Of a stretch of DNA of 64,000 nt, positions 42,577 to 55,546 are shown in pieces (the stretch's first letter is position 1; every line of letters begins with the position of its first letter). Under the pieces are notes generated by a model. The model saw only the letters and a program-made list of their open reading frames with translations. It had not been told where the DNA came from and did not search any database. The stretch lies in NCBI GenBank assembly GCA_013400115.1, contig VXBP01003693.1, positions 1-64,000 of the forward strand, written 5' to 3'. Source of the stretch: Rhinopomastus cyanomelas (taxonomy: Eukaryota; Chordata; Aves; Bucerotiformes; Rhinopomastidae). The position numbers were made by a program, and so were the translations under genes.

Positions 42577-45561
42577 GCAATGCTGCACATTCTTTCAGGG
42601 GCTGTGTGGTTCTGCTTTGGGTCCTGCTGATGCCTGTCTGAATGCCCAGCAAAGCCAAAGGAAATGGCAAAAGGAAAGGCTTCAGAACTTTACAGGAAAG
42701 GTGAGACAATAGCACAGATAAGAGCTTCAGGTTCTCAGCTTCAAAGGACTTCAGATAACAATGGCTAGGGCTTCAAGTGATGGGAGGCATTTGACTGTCT
42801 GGCTCCATGTTTTCTGGGATCAAAAGACATGGAAAAACCTCAAAGGCCCTTGAAAAGGGAGGGGACTCAGTAGAGTGCCCAGGCTGTGTCAGTGAAAAAG
42901 TGTTAGTGGCCTCCCTCCTCCCACATTAAAGAAGGGAGTAGGCCACTTCTTTTGACGCAGAACTTGGGAGTAAAATAAGTCTTGTTTTTGATAGGGTGGA
43001 TTAAACTTGGTAAATAATGCTTGTAGGGAACACAACTTGAGAAAGAGTTTTTTCAGTGTTGCATTCCTTCTGGCAAAACCCCCACATGCTTTGCCTTCCA
43101 CTACAATTTTTTCCTGCACAAGATATCCTGGCTCCGGCACGAGAGCTCTCAGAATGGCCAAGACTGTTTATGTCTGACTGTTATTCATAGCTAGGAGGAT
43201 GATAAAATGTTGGAGGATGCAATTTAGATGGTTCTGTAAGGGTGCAATGAAACCTGTCACTTTTTAGGGTGCATTCATGAATGGTTGGGAGTATCTTACA
43301 CTATGGACATCACCCTGTGCATAGAAAGGCCATATAGTCCACATTCAGACAGAATGTTTGTCTTTCCCTCAGGAGACTCCTGAACTGTGGTCATGAGGCC
43401 CACCTGGCCAGCATGTGAACATGTAACTACTTGCCTGTAGACGTCTACAGCCCATGTGCTAGCTGACTGCACTAGAACTGCTTGTGGAAACTCATGAGCA
43501 AGAACAAAATGATACTGTCAGAAGCTGTCCAGCCTTGTTTGGGTCTGTGGCAGCTATACAGGAACCTGTCACAGCTGTTGTGGTGTTCAAGCACTCAGCG
43601 TGACCCGACCACCGGCCAGCTCTTCACGTAGCACTTCGCTGTAAAACATTTCAGTAGGAGTTAATAAACCTGGACTAATTCTGCTGCCGATGTAGAGAAA
43701 CAGGTGCCTTCAGAACTTACTCATCCTACTTTTTGTATTTGTTTTTGGATGAGTTGACTCAACATCAGGAGCTGCGTATGTCTTTACATTAACAATAGAG
43801 AGGCAGGCAGTTTATTGATTGAATTTTCTTCTAATCAGATATCTTACATATATACAAAAAAAAACCCCAAACCTGCAAACTATGACCTACAAGAAACCTT
43901 TAAATAGTGGAGTAGCTTCAATTGTAAAGCAAAGCTGAATCCGTGTGCTGTCATCCCAAGTAACTGCATGGTAGCTGTAAAGAGGAAAGAAACCTATTCT
44001 GCCATTAATCCACTGGGTTAGGAAAACAATAGCTGCCTTACGTTGCTGTTGAGTGTATTTAAGCTAGATTTGTTGGAAAACAAGTATGTTTTATCAATTA
44101 AATGAGCAGACAGTGAAGATTATGGGATCTCTGTCCCTGGAGGTTTTGGACAATTGGATGGACAAACATCTGTCAGGAGCAGTGAGCATTTGTCATGCAT
44201 GATCTGCTCCACTGCAAGAAGCAGATGATCTTATCAGGCACCCTGTCTCCCTATTTTCTAAGGTTACATCTAGAGTGGTAAGTGGAGCCTGTCTAGTATC
44301 AGTTCCTGACAGGACTGTAGCTAGTATAATGCAATGTGCTTCTAATAATGTTAAACCTCCTTAGCCACCCAGAATAAGGTGGCTAAACCCAGCCTACTCA
44401 GGATGGACACTGGCTTGTACCAACTGCCAAATCATGCCCAGAAATTATTTGGGAAAGTGCTAACTGATGTCAGACTGAGTTGTGTAGAGACCCTTCTAGC
44501 ATTTGAACAGCGCAGATGATGAAGACAAATTGTTTGGGAACATTCCCATGCTCAGTTTAATTTACTGGTATAGCCGTAACCTATAATTTTGTGGCCAAAT
44601 CTGTCCACACCCTCGTCAGAACTGTTCTCAAACTGACAAATGAAATAAAGCTCCATGTTCTCCGCTCCTGAAAACAATCAGTCTTTCACTGCTTTTACGA
44701 GTTAGTGAAGATTCCCCGTAGCACTCGTATTTAGACTTCAATCCTCCTTTTCTCAGTAGAGGGCATCCTTAGTACAGTCACTTCAGTAGTCTGTATCCAT
44801 ACAGCAAAGGGTGGGAGCAAACTTCATACTGCCTCCAAAGGAGACTCAACTGAGTAAACGCTTGGTGTATGTGCATGTTTATGAGAAACACTAGGACTTG
44901 TGGAATAATTTGGGCCAGTATTCACTTGAACAGGCTTTCACCTCCTCACCTTAACAGGCAAAAAGGGGAAAGAACGACTGGAGAACTAGAAAACACTTGT
45001 TAACCTTTCTTGTTTAGCCTCTTCTTTGAGTAGACACAGGGTTAAAGTCGCATATTTAAGTTCTTGTCAGAAGAAGGAGGGGAGATTTCTCCATTTACTT
45101 TAATTAAAGTTCTCCACGAGTTCCTTTTCCCCCCTTGGGTTGGAGAGCTTGGCAGGCTTTATGTTTTTTAAAAAACTCCAGCTTGCTCACTAGGCAAATT
45201 TTCCCATGCTTTGAAAGCTGCACTGCTTAGGCAATCAAATGTTAATCTGACCACAGTCTAGCTTTTGCTTGCTTCCCAACAGCTTGATATCTATTGCCAC
45301 GAACGCTGCACCCTCAGATGTCGGGGAGACAGCGATGCCGCTGTCCAGCACGTGGAGCGGTACCGAAGGGCGACACAGCTAATGAATTGATAACACGCAT
45401 GTGTTCCTCACCCCCAGAGCATGTGCACGGCTAAGGCAGCTGCAAACGATTTATGCTACGTACCAAAGCTACACTAAATCAAGTCAAACGATATTGCCAT
45501 CTTGCTTTTTTTTTTAATAACAAGACTGAAATATTTCCCACAAAGCTGGTAACGTCTATCT
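42577..45561. other. Unique stretch, no gene seen
   Basis: 3 kb, the only possible transposon trace being the weak old CR1-like segment near 44,128. Minus-strand frame 42,889-43,161 has no recognised motif. Confidence 0.5.
44128..44250 (+). mobile_element. Possible ancient CR1 3' remnant
   Basis: ATCTCTGTCCCTGGAGGTTT, then TTGGATGGACAAACATCTG resembles the end of ORF2 in old reptile/bird CR1 copies; no octamers remain. Confidence 0.4.
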
Positions 45562-45747
45562 CACAGAATCAGAGAACATTAGGGATTGGAAGGGACCTCC
45601 AAAGATCATCCAGTCCAATCCCTCCACCACAGCAGGATCACCTAGACCAAGTCACACAGGAACACATCCAGGCAGGTTTTAAACATCTCCGGAGAAGGAG
45701 ACCCCACAACCCCTCTGGGCAGCCCGTTCCAGTGCTCTGTCACCCTC
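45562..45747 (-). mobile_element. CR1 3' fragment
   Basis: Young-family tail and end of ORF2, truncated in AGTGCTCTGTCACCCTC. Confidence 0.92.
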
Positions 45748-47400
45748 TATTAGTTTATAATTTATATAATCCACATGCTTTGCTTTATAACACTCTGCCA
45801 GTGGTAAGAATCAAGAGAAAAAATGAAGACAGCCTCTAGGGGCCTGTTTTAACTTAATAACTGGGGGAGTGAGACTGCAACTAAATTGAAGAGGGCACCT
45901 CTAAGAAAAAAAGAGTAGAGAAGTGAAAGTCTCAATAGTTAAAAGATCTCAGCCTTTTAAAGGAGTTTTTTCACTGAGTCTATCTGCAAGTAGTTACCAC
46001 CATGAATATTCTGAAAACCAGATTGATGTTAAACTTGAATTTCAGCCCTTAAATAGACCTGATCGTTACTGCTCATCCTCGACGGCTTTTACGGATACAT
46101 TTAATGCTCATCTAGGGTTTGGCTACACCTGGCCACAGGGTAGAAACTGCAGCGGGTGTTTAAAAAAGACCTCGTTCCATCTTTATCTAACATCTTCATT
46201 ATAAGGAGGTTTGCCATCACACTTCAGATAAAAAGTTTAACTTCTCTTTTTTCTAGGCTAAATTTGAATGACAATGATTTTGCTGTGATTGCTTTTGATG
46301 ATAAACTGGAAACAGCTCACAGTGATGACTACCACATGCATTGGGACTTGGCTTGGCTAGACTCGTGTTCTCCCAGGGAAGCTGGGTACTTCAACTGGAT
46401 TTCATTTTTTAAAATTTATATCTCACTGAGAAATTTCCAACTTAGTTTCCAACCTATTTATTCACAAGAATCCTTAGGGTTTCCACTAACTATTGCAGAT
46501 GTTCTTTGCTAGCTTGGGTTCCGCAGTCTTGGAACGAGCTCTCGGGAGTGAAAAGGCCTATTTTATGGGATCAGGCTGCTTATTCACGCTGAAGTCAAAA
46601 GGACTAGCTGTATCATGTTGCAAACAACAGCAAATTATCTGAACAGATAGATTCCTTTTCATTACAAGGATAAATGTGCACGTACACGCACACGGAGAGA
46701 TACAGAGGCACACGCACACATCCGCGTGGACTGTTTGGGAGCAGATCTCAGAAAAAGAGTGAGGGAGGGATGAGGGTAGAAAAAATTGATGGTAGAAAAA
46801 TGATCCCCTTGGGCTTAGTTCTACTCCTGTCAAAGAGTAATAAAGGGGTTTTGTTTGGTTTGGTTTGTCTTGTTTTTCTCCCAATGAAAACAGATGACTG
46901 AGGCTTGATCCTGTTCTCAGCAAAATTATTGTAAAAGCTGGAGCTGGGAGTGGAGAAAAAAAGGCACTTGTTGGTGCTTGCCCAGAGACAGGAGCTTGGT
47001 GGTTGAGGGCCTGAAGCAGTGGTGTGACACTGGTGTCAGAAAGTTCGGACTTCTTCATAAAAAAGTGCCCGAGCCTTTTTAGGTGCAGAAGTGAGATGGG
47101 TGCAGGGGCAACAAAGGGTCCAGTTTCTCAGAGGTTCTCAGGAGCTGCCAGATAAAATTAGGGTTTTGTGAAAGGCTGAGAGAGGGCAGACACTCATAAA
47201 TAACGATGCTGTCCTACGTCCTTCAGCAGCACTGCAATGGGGCTTTTCTGGAAGCAAATACAGTGTTAATGCTTTTAATATCCTTTAGAAATTAGTTCTA
47301 TTTTCTAATGGAGCATTGTGAGTGTTTTGAGGTTGGCTATTTTTTTAACTTAAACTCAAGGGGTTTTTTGTTAAAACAATATTGTCATCTCTTCTTCATC
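45748..47400. other. Unique stretch, no gene seen
   Basis: AT-rich; frames at 46,156-46,512 (+) and 46,558-47,058 (-) have no recognised domain. A CA-rich patch lies near 46,676-46,722. Confidence 0.5.
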
Positions 47401-47489
47401 TAGGTGATCCTGCTGTGGCAGGGGGATTGGACTAGATGATCTTTTGAGGTCCCTTCCAATCCCTAATGATTCTATGGTTCTATGATTCT
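47401..47489 (+). mobile_element. CR1 3'-terminal fragment
   Basis: Starts at TAGGTGATCCTGCTGTGGCA, just after the ORF2 stop, and ends in three octamers. Confidence 0.92.
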
Positions 47490-47968
47490 CCCTCTTCTAG
47501 AGTATGAAATTTCTCCCTTGACAATTCATAATGAGCTGCACAAACCACATGGCCATGTACTTCCTTGGAGTCACCCTGTCTCCCAGAGGTGCATCTCTGG
47601 ATTCCAGCTGTACCCTAGGATGCATCTTACTCAATAAAGTTGGAGGTAGAGGGGGTTCATGGCTGGTCACTTGTTATATCCACAACGGAGGCTGTGATGT
47701 ACTGGGTTGTTTCTGTTTGAGTTGTCAGCATAAAGCTGGAAATGAAGAGAGTTGATAGAAAGATTTAATCTCTAATCCTTCCTCCCAGCCCAAAAATGAC
47801 GTAAACATTTCTAATATAAATGTGAGCGTTTCATTTCGTTTGAAAGAGCGACAAAGCTTGTGTGTGCCAGGCTGCCAACAGTATTCTGAGCCGCAGTACA
47901 CAAGTGTTTGCACTGGTCTAGAGTCGAATCATTCAAAACAGCTCAGTGTGAGTCAGGGTTTGATTCAT
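47490..47968. other. Unique stretch, no gene seen
   Basis: No repeat or gene recognised. Confidence 0.5.
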
Positions 47969-48061
47969 ACAATCACAGAATCATTAGGGATTGGAAGGGA
48001 CCTCGAAAGATCATCCAGTCCAATCCCACTGCCACAGCAGGATCACCTACACCAAGTCACA
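47969..48061 (-). mobile_element. CR1 3'-terminal fragment
   Basis: Young-family tail to ACCAAGTCACA, truncated next to AT-rich DNA. Confidence 0.92.
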
Positions 48062-48069
48062 AACAATAT

Positions 48070-48325
48070 ATTCTATATATAATATACATAAAATCACACA
48101 CATGTATATGTTCTATTCTCTGTCTATATATATTTTTTCTAGATATTCTATTCTATTCTATTCTATTCTATTCTATTCTATTCTATTCTATTCTATTCTG
48201 TTCTGTTCTGTTCTGTTCTGTTCTGTTCTATTCTATTCTATTCTATTCTATTCTATTCTATTCTATATATATATTCTAGATATTCTATTCTATATATAGA
48301 ATACATAGAATCACACACCTATACA
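48070..48325. repeat. AT-rich direct repeats flanking the ATTCT array
   Basis: About 39 bp starting ATTCTATATATA and containing AATCACACAC occurs at 48,070 and again at 48,287 (offset 217), about 80-85% identical. The pentanucleotide array lies between them, together with two copies of CTAGATATTCTATTCTA. Confidence 0.75.
48145..48264 (+). repeat. Pure (ATTCT)11(GTTCT)6(ATTCT)7 array
   Basis: Twenty-four perfect pentamers with no interruption: 11 ATTCT units from 48,145, 6 GTTCT units from 48,200, and 7 ATTCT units from 48,230. Purity suggests an active, length-variable microsatellite. Confidence 0.97.
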
Positions 48326-48370
48326 TATACCTATTTGCATATATGAATATTTAAAATATATTCTTTACAT

Positions 48371-49897
48371 ATGATATGTATTACAACTTTATCATAGTTG
48401 CTACCCTAACAGCCACTGTCAATCAGGACGCTGAGATTTAAAATTCATGAGTCAATCTATTTCTTCAGAGAAATGTCTTTCAGGTGGAAAATGCTGGCTC
48501 CATGAAGGCAGAAATTTTTGCAGAAGTGTTTGTTTTCTTTGCTGGTAATTATTGTCTCCTAACTGGTGAGAAGCCATCTGTCAGAAACGTTCCTCTTCAG
48601 TCGCTTTGAGATCTTTACTCTTTGTCTGCTAAAAGGAAAACTAGTTCACTGGCCTTTTCAAAAATAGCTAAGAAAAATGCAAGCGTGAGGACAAGTAAAA
48701 AAAGGTACAAGCCCTAGATGAGCACAAAATATTTGGCTGAGATCACACTTCTGTTTGAAGCAAAACCAGCCCCGGACAGTTGAGGCAACAACAGGGAGCT
48801 TTCCCATACTTTGGAGCGCTGGCATCCTCCATGGGGTTTTTTTTTGGTTTGGGGTTTCTTGGGTTTTTTCAGAAGGAAAACCACCTCCAGCCGTTCAGCC
48901 CAAGAAGCTCCTTGGAACAGGTGGTCTCTAAGCTCCAGGGGGAACCAGCAGGCTGAAAGGGAACAGCTCCCAATTGCCTCCTACCCCAGCCCCAGAAAAT
49001 ACTTCATTATTTCTTTGTGGAAATACAGTCTCTTTTATAGCCGAGGCAGCACAGACAGCTGTTCCATGTATTTCAAATGCTCCTGTTTCTGGGGTAATCA
49101 TTTAGAGCTGGTAGCTGAACCTCTGAGCAGAGTCTGCATGACTTCTTGAGAAAGGGTGAAAAACCAGAGCCTACAGACTGACAGAAACTTTTCCGGTAGT
49201 TCTGGGTCATCAATTTCATTTTTTTTAATGATTCTTCTCTTTCCCTTGCAGCCAGACAGTCTTCCCCCAGGAACGGAGAGAAAATAGGAAAACAATTTGT
49301 AAAAGTCTGCTCAAAACTAAGTCTGAATGTGCAGAGTAATCTCTCCCTGGATGAGGAGTGTGTTTTAACCTTGACCAGGCAATACTGCTGCCAGTTCAGT
49401 GACTCCAGAAGTTGTGAGTCACATCGTGGTCCATAGAGGAACTGGGGCACGTGCATCATCCTGTGTCACATTTGCTTTTCCCATCGCTACTGTCGGTGTG
49501 TGTTGCCAATTCCATTAGCGTGGCTAACAGTTCTAATTTCCTTCTGGTTTATATTGGCTTCAGTGAAAGCCAAGGCAGGAACCCTGCGTTTTCGGTGGCA
49601 CCAGCAGAACCACGTTTGTCATACTGCAGGACAGCCAAAAGAAATAGAGTGACTTCTGGGAAACAGACTTATTTACATACTATACTCTTGTTAGAGCAAT
49701 ACTGTCGTAGCTGTCTGTCTGTTTAACAGGCTGGGGCACAAAGGATTTGGAGAAAGATTCCAAAGAAGCAGGGAAATGTGGGGGGAAATGAGTGAGGTGC
49801 TAGAAACAACAGAGAAAACCAGTGATTGATAGTTACTGAAACACAGAATTGAGAGAGTATTGAGTGACATGGTCCCACCCGACACAGAATGTTGTTT
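48371..49897. other. Unique stretch, no gene seen
   Basis: Frames at 48,811-49,149 (+) and 49,073-49,459 (-) have no recognised domain. Polypyrimidine runs near 48,836-48,870. Confidence 0.5.
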
Positions 49898-49971
49898 GCT
49901 GTGGCAGGGGGATTGGACTAGATGATCTTTCGAGGTCCCTTCCAATCCCTAATGGTTCTATGATTCTATAA
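49898..49971 (+). mobile_element. CR1 3'-terminal fragment
   Basis: Last 75 bp of the young family. Tail-to-tail with the next copy, 27 bp apart. Confidence 0.9.
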
Positions 49972-49997
49972 TATTGAAAAACAGTGGTAATGTAGGA

Positions 49998-50078
49998 GAA
50001 TCACAGAATCACAGAGCATCAGGGACTGGAAGGGACCCCAAAAGATCATCTAGCCCAATCCCCCTGACACAGAAGGAA
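49998..50078 (-). mobile_element. CR1 3'-terminal fragment
   Basis: Octamers, then GGGACTGGAAGGGACCCCAA to CCCCCTGACACAGAAGG, truncated after 80 bp. Confidence 0.9.
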
Positions 50079-52126
50079 TTGAACATGGTCAAATCCACGC
50101 TCTTTACATTAAAACCAAAAAAACCCAATCAACAAAGAGGATGCTAAGCACTATAATGGATTAATCCCAGCCACCCCTGGTGTGTGTGGATCCTGCCCTC
50201 TGCAAACATCCAAAGCTGGCTCGTGGCATCTGTAACAGCCACACTTGAACCCCTCACTGTCCTTGTCACTTGAATGTTTGGGACCTTTTGTTCCCAGGTG
50301 GTAATATGTATGAACAAACAAATATGCCTAACGTCTGCATATTTGTGTAGTATTTTGTCAGGACCAGGAATGGACAATTCCTAAACCTTAACACACTTAA
50401 GACACCACAAAAACATTGAAAACTGCTGAGCCTGGCCAATCTCAGAAGGCACCACAACAATCGTCTTGCCGGGTTGTGAGATAGGGGTGATGTAGGAGAC
50501 TGAAACATTTAAAGATTAAGAAATAAGTATATATATTTTTTAAAGCTTTGTCTGCAATAAACCCAAACTGTAGCCTTTACTGAATTCATGAATCTGCAGC
50601 GCACACTGAAGGGGTGTGAAAGGGAGATTGTGCTCTTCATTGATCGACAGACTACCAGAAGTACAGATTAATCACTATAATTTTCTTCAGCAGTTTCAAG
50701 GGGTGTGGAGAAGGCTTGCAGAACAGTTCAAATATCTGAATTGCAGAGCACCAAGTGAAAGGAGACAATTGCAACTGATTTCTGTGAGCTATTGGCCAAT
50801 GGCAAGAGATCTTCTCCTTTTGAGCAGCGTGTATTCCAGATATCTGCTGCTGGCATCTTGGCATCTGCTTCATCGGATGCTATGGTTCCTGCTTTGGATC
50901 ACATCCTGAGCACATGTGGCAACTAACTTTTATCAGATCTGACAGTAGGCTACTGTTTGATAGACTCGTTTCCGAAAAATGCCGGAACTTTTTGGATTTA
51001 AACCAAAACACACCAGTTGGCCACCCTCCAGGGGGCTTCATGCAAAGCTCCTCAGGTTTAAGACTAGTAAGAGGATTGTCTTAGAAATACCTCTAAATCA
51101 ACTTGGAGACATCTCAAGCCTACAGTTTGTCCCACTCTAGCTGAATTTGCTGGAGAGTTTAATTTCTTAAAGGCTAGTACAGATGATTTTTTAAGATCTC
51201 AAGCAATGGAAGCCTGATTGTGACATCTCATTAAATGTTCGGGTCACAGCTGTGAACTTTAAAGCCAAGAAAGCCAAATAAAATAGGGCTGACAAAAACT
51301 GTCTTCAGAAACTCTGGGTTCAATGGGAGAATATGAATCTTAAACAGACACGACTATTTCCATGCAGCTTCCACTCTTCAGAGAAAAGCCCTATGGAATT
51401 TAAAATGCACAATCACCTTTCAATCAACGCATCTGTCTTTAAAGCAGAGAAGAAATGCTGTGTTAAAGTTTGTGGATGGTTCACAGACTTTCAGAATAGA
51501 TCTAGTTCTAAATGTTTTTCTACATCTTTTTTGGCTTCATCTCTTTGATTCTGTGGGATTTTTGACATGGATGAGGTAAAGGCCTTTATTACCTGAAACA
51601 ATAGATATCTTCCCATTTGAAAACCACAGGGTGAGCCTGTGTATGCATGGCTGTGTTAGCATCATGAAGAAGCCACCCTGGATAGTCCTCCTGGGTTGTG
51701 AGAAGCACCGTAACTATACGAGCACCGAACTCCCCCAGGCTCATCTAAATTCCCTCTCAACAGCACTTATTAACCTATAGAAGAGTTTGTACTGATGTAA
51801 AGTGGTTTTGGGTGATTGGCAGTAACCTATTTAGATTTCACTTGGCCTTTTGAGGCATCACATCCTATTGAGCAGGTTCTTCAAAAGTAGCTGTAAGGAA
51901 GAAAACACTTGGGTGAGAGATGACTCATCCAGTGCAAGTTAAATTCACTGCATCCCCTGTGGAAGGTGTCAGCAAATGGGGATGACAAATGCAGTTATTT
52001 ACTGTTGAGCCTGATCTTTGAAGTTATCTTCCAAGAAATGAGGAGGCTAATGTATGGTGAAGAGGAGGAAAATGTTTCTGTTGTGGTTGAACAGGTTAGC
52101 CACAGGGATAACAATCTGGTCTAAGA
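50079..52126. other. Unique stretch, no gene seen
   Basis: 2 kb without recognised repeats or a defensible exon. Confidence 0.5.
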
Positions 52127-53333
52127 CACTAGTTCAGGGAGAACTGGATATAGCAAGCGGGGTTAAGGACAGCAAGAAAAATGTCTATAGGTGTGTCAAG
52201 GACAAGAGGAAGACTAGGGAAAATGTAGGGCCACTCCAGAAGGAAATGGGAGAGCTGCTCACTCAAGATGCAGAAAAGGCCAAGGTACTCAATAACTACT
52301 TCACATCTGTCATCACCAGCAAGGACTGTGGTCATGCCTTCCATGTCGTAGAGACCAACAGCAGTGACTGGGAAAGGGAAGATCCCCCCCACTGTAGAGG
52401 AAGAGCAGGTTTGAGATCACCTGAAGAATCTGAAGGTGAACAAGTCTATGGGACCAGATTGGATTCACCCACAACTCCTGAAAGAGCTGGCAGATGAAGT
52501 TGCAAATCCACTGTCTCCATACTCAAAAAGCCATGGCAGTCTGCTGAAGCTCCCACTGACTGGAAAAGGGGAAACATGGCCCCTATTTTCAAAAATGGAA
52601 AAAAGGGAAACCCAGGGAACTACTGGCCAGTCAGTCTGACCTCTATGCCTGGTAAGATCCTGGAGCAGATCCTCCTGAAGGCTCTGTTAAGGCAAGCCAA
52701 CACAGCTTCACCAAGGGTGAGTCCTGCCTGACCAACCTGGTGGCCTTTTACAATGGAATCACTTCCTCGGTGGAAAGAGCAACAGATGTCATCTACCTGG
52801 ACCTGTGCAAAGTATTTGACACTGTCCCGTATGACATTCTGGGGTCTACCCTGAAAGGATATGGAAGATGTCCAGAGGAGAGCAACTCAAATAATCAGAA
52901 GGCTGGAGCACCTCCCTATGAGAACAGGCTGAGTGAGTTGGGGTTGTTCTGCCTGGAGAAGAGGAGGCTCCAAGGTGACCTTATAGCAACTTTCCAATAT
53001 CTGAAGGGGCCCACAAGAAAGCAAGGGGAGGGCTTTTTTGCATGGGTGCCTACTGAGAGGACAAGGGGAAAGGGTTACAAACTTGAAGAGAAGACATTTA
53101 GGTTAGGTTCTCTCTCTTAGAAGAGAAGACATTGGGAACAAACTCTTTCCTGTGAGGGTGGTGATGTGCTGGAGCACGTTGCCCAAGGAAGTTGTGACTG
53201 TCTCATCCCTGGAAGTGTTGGATGGGACCCAGAGTAACCTGATCTAGTGAAGGTGTCCCTGCGTATGCATTGGGATTGGAAGTAGATGATCTTTAAGGTC
53301 CCTTCCAACCCTGGCCACTCCATGATTCTGTGA
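52127..53333 (+). mobile_element. Old CR1 copy lacking the catalytic region
   Basis: Same old subfamily as 10,290-11,219. Order: LDIASGVKDSKKNVYRCVKD, DAEKAKVLNNYFTSV, VNKSMGPDWIHPQLLKELAD, a decayed NYWPVSLTSMPGKILEQI block, LVAFYNGITS, DVIYLDLCKVFDTVPYD. An internal deletion near 52,862 then removes the FADD region and joins directly to PYENRLSELGLFCLEKRRLQ. The end keeps FRVRVVMCWSTLPKEV-like codons and a tail with one octamer. Short frames remain (52,054-52,497; 52,740-53,120) but no functional enzyme. Confidence 0.92.
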
Positions 53334-55546
53334 AATGCCTCTGCCTCCCCACTCGTGCACTGGAGCACATTGAGAGAAGAGTCATTCCAAAGCACGAATC
53401 TGATCCCAGACTGTGTGTGAGATTTTAAAACAAAGGTCTAGAACTTCCAGGAATGTACGTAGAATGACTGACACGTACCGCAGCTCCCACCATTTTGAGG
53501 TGATTTTATTATTCTGGGGGCAGTCCCTCCATATGATGCAGCTTATGGTTTCCAGTAATAACAAGAGGTTTTCATGCTTGTTTGGCTGGTAGCTGGCTGG
53601 TGCAATGATCACTGCCATTTGAATTTAAAACTCCACTGCCTCTGCAAGAGCCAGGAATTTCATTCACCACATGTGTCTGGGCTCCTTTACGTTATCTTAA
53701 CACACACACATAACTGTCAGGCGAGACTTTGACAATGAAATTAGTGTCATGGATACAAAAAATAAGGGCCTTAACTTCTAGGGGCACCTGTTTGCAGCAA
53801 CCAGGCAGGCTCAGTCAGGGTGTGTGTCAGTCTGCCCCTGCAGCTGTTCAATTACCATAAAACCCGTAGTATTTATTAAGTTTTAAGCCTTTCTGGACTC
53901 CATAGCTGTGGCTTACAAAGGGAGGCTGTAATGCTATGTCTGGACTGCGATAATGGTTCAGATAAAGGTCCAGCATGTGACTCTTGATGATAGCATTAAG
54001 CCCATTCGAAGGAACTATATCAAACTACACGCAGTAAAGCAAGCAGCAACCATGAACCATGGAGAATTAATGATTAACTACTCGCTGCATGCTTCGCTGG
54101 GAACGGCGCTGCCGTTGAAGGAGTCCCCCGCCTCCGCGGAAGCAGAGTTACTACAAGCTGAACATCACAAGTGCACTGCTTCAAACTCTGTGTGCGTGTG
54201 TTTTGCAGAGCAAGAATGACCTTTTGCAAATAAATGTCAGGTCTTGTACATGTTCTGTATAGACAAGACACCCCTGTGCCTTCAGAAGACCTCCCCCACC
54301 CCACAGACTCTGAATTTAATGGTGGTCCCAGGCATGTCCACACGTGTTCAGCTGGTGTCAGAGCTCCAGTCCTGACACACAACCAAATGCTTTGACACTG
54401 TTTTACATCTTCATTACTTTTAAAGAGTATTTGCATTTTTTTTCTGGGAGAACGTTGTGTGGGACCACAGTCATTGATCTTCATGCATGCTGTAACAGCA
54501 GCAATCCGTAACATTTGAAAGCTGACTTTGGAGGTTCCACCTTGTAAATAGTTACACCCACAGCTTCAAGCTAACATCATTGAGAGAACTGTCTGGAAAC
54601 CCAGGAGAATCTGATGCTGTGGCTACTGACAGGCTGTGAAGGTGGCATCCATTTCTCTCTGCTGGTGGCAGTGAGGAATTTCTGGCTGACAACGGGTCTC
54701 GTTTGTGCAAGGTGTAAGTCTTGGCTCCTGCTGCACTGGCACTTCAGTGGGAGCTGGAAAAAGTGGATAGGAGCATCTTCTTCCAGAGATGAAATCTTAC
54801 TGTCACCTGGTGTGTTGTGGGTCACCACCGTCAACAGCTTGAGAGCCAGCCTCCTCGGATTCAGGGCTGGGGAGCTGTGAGCTGGGGACTCTCCTGGCCC
54901 TGCACATCCCCACAGGCAAGCAGCAAGCAGAATCCTGATCTGCCTTCCTATTGTGAGCACCATGGATGCACAGGAGAGGAGCGGCGCTGTACGAAGCTCT
55001 TTCTGGCATCAGTGAAGGAAGGCAGCTGACTCCTAAGGTGGCTTCAGCCTGCCTCAGGTGTAGATCACCTAATGGTAGAGCGCTGCACTGACAGTGTGAA
55101 GTGATGAGGGTCCAGCCTTACTTCTTGGTTAAGTGCCAAGTACAGAAATATGTTTATGCCAGAACAGTTCTATTCATCTTGCTGTTGTGAGTGGTCCTAA
55201 TGACAGTGAGGATGAGCTCCAGCACACAGAGGAAAGCAGGCTGTGATCTCTCCAGAAATCTACAGATTTTCTGTGTTAAACAAGTACCTAATGGTTCAGG
55301 TCAACGTGCAGGCTTAGTCATGTGTGGGAACTGTCTTGCTTATTTCATTCGGGCAAAGTCAGGGCTGTAGTTTACAGTCACCTATCAGAGTCCCTCTACA
55401 TTCAGAGCAGACAGAAGGCACCTGCAGGAGCATGTTCAGCACATCCTGAGCTATGGATGGATGGCTGAGCTAGACAGCCCTTCAACAGGCTATCCTTCTT
55501 CACTGCCTGTGGAGGTAGACAAGAGAAGATATTATTTCTTTCTCAT
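53334..55546. other. Unique stretch with one weak tRNA-like trace
   Basis: 2.2 kb. No gene recognised; the tRNA-like segment at 55,060 is listed separately. Confidence 0.5.
55060..55125 (+). other. Weak tRNA-like segment
   Basis: AATGGTAGAGCGCT resembles a tRNA D-arm (Ala-type), followed by a possible anticodon loop CTGACAG (GAC) with a weak, partly wobble stem, and a poor B-box (GGGTCCAGCC). Too degenerate for a tRNA gene; it could be a SINE head relic or chance. Confidence 0.22.

Noticed and set aside
47908..48299. Open frames through the pentanucleotide array
   Set aside because: They consist of low-complexity FYSIL-type repeats generated by ATTCT units.
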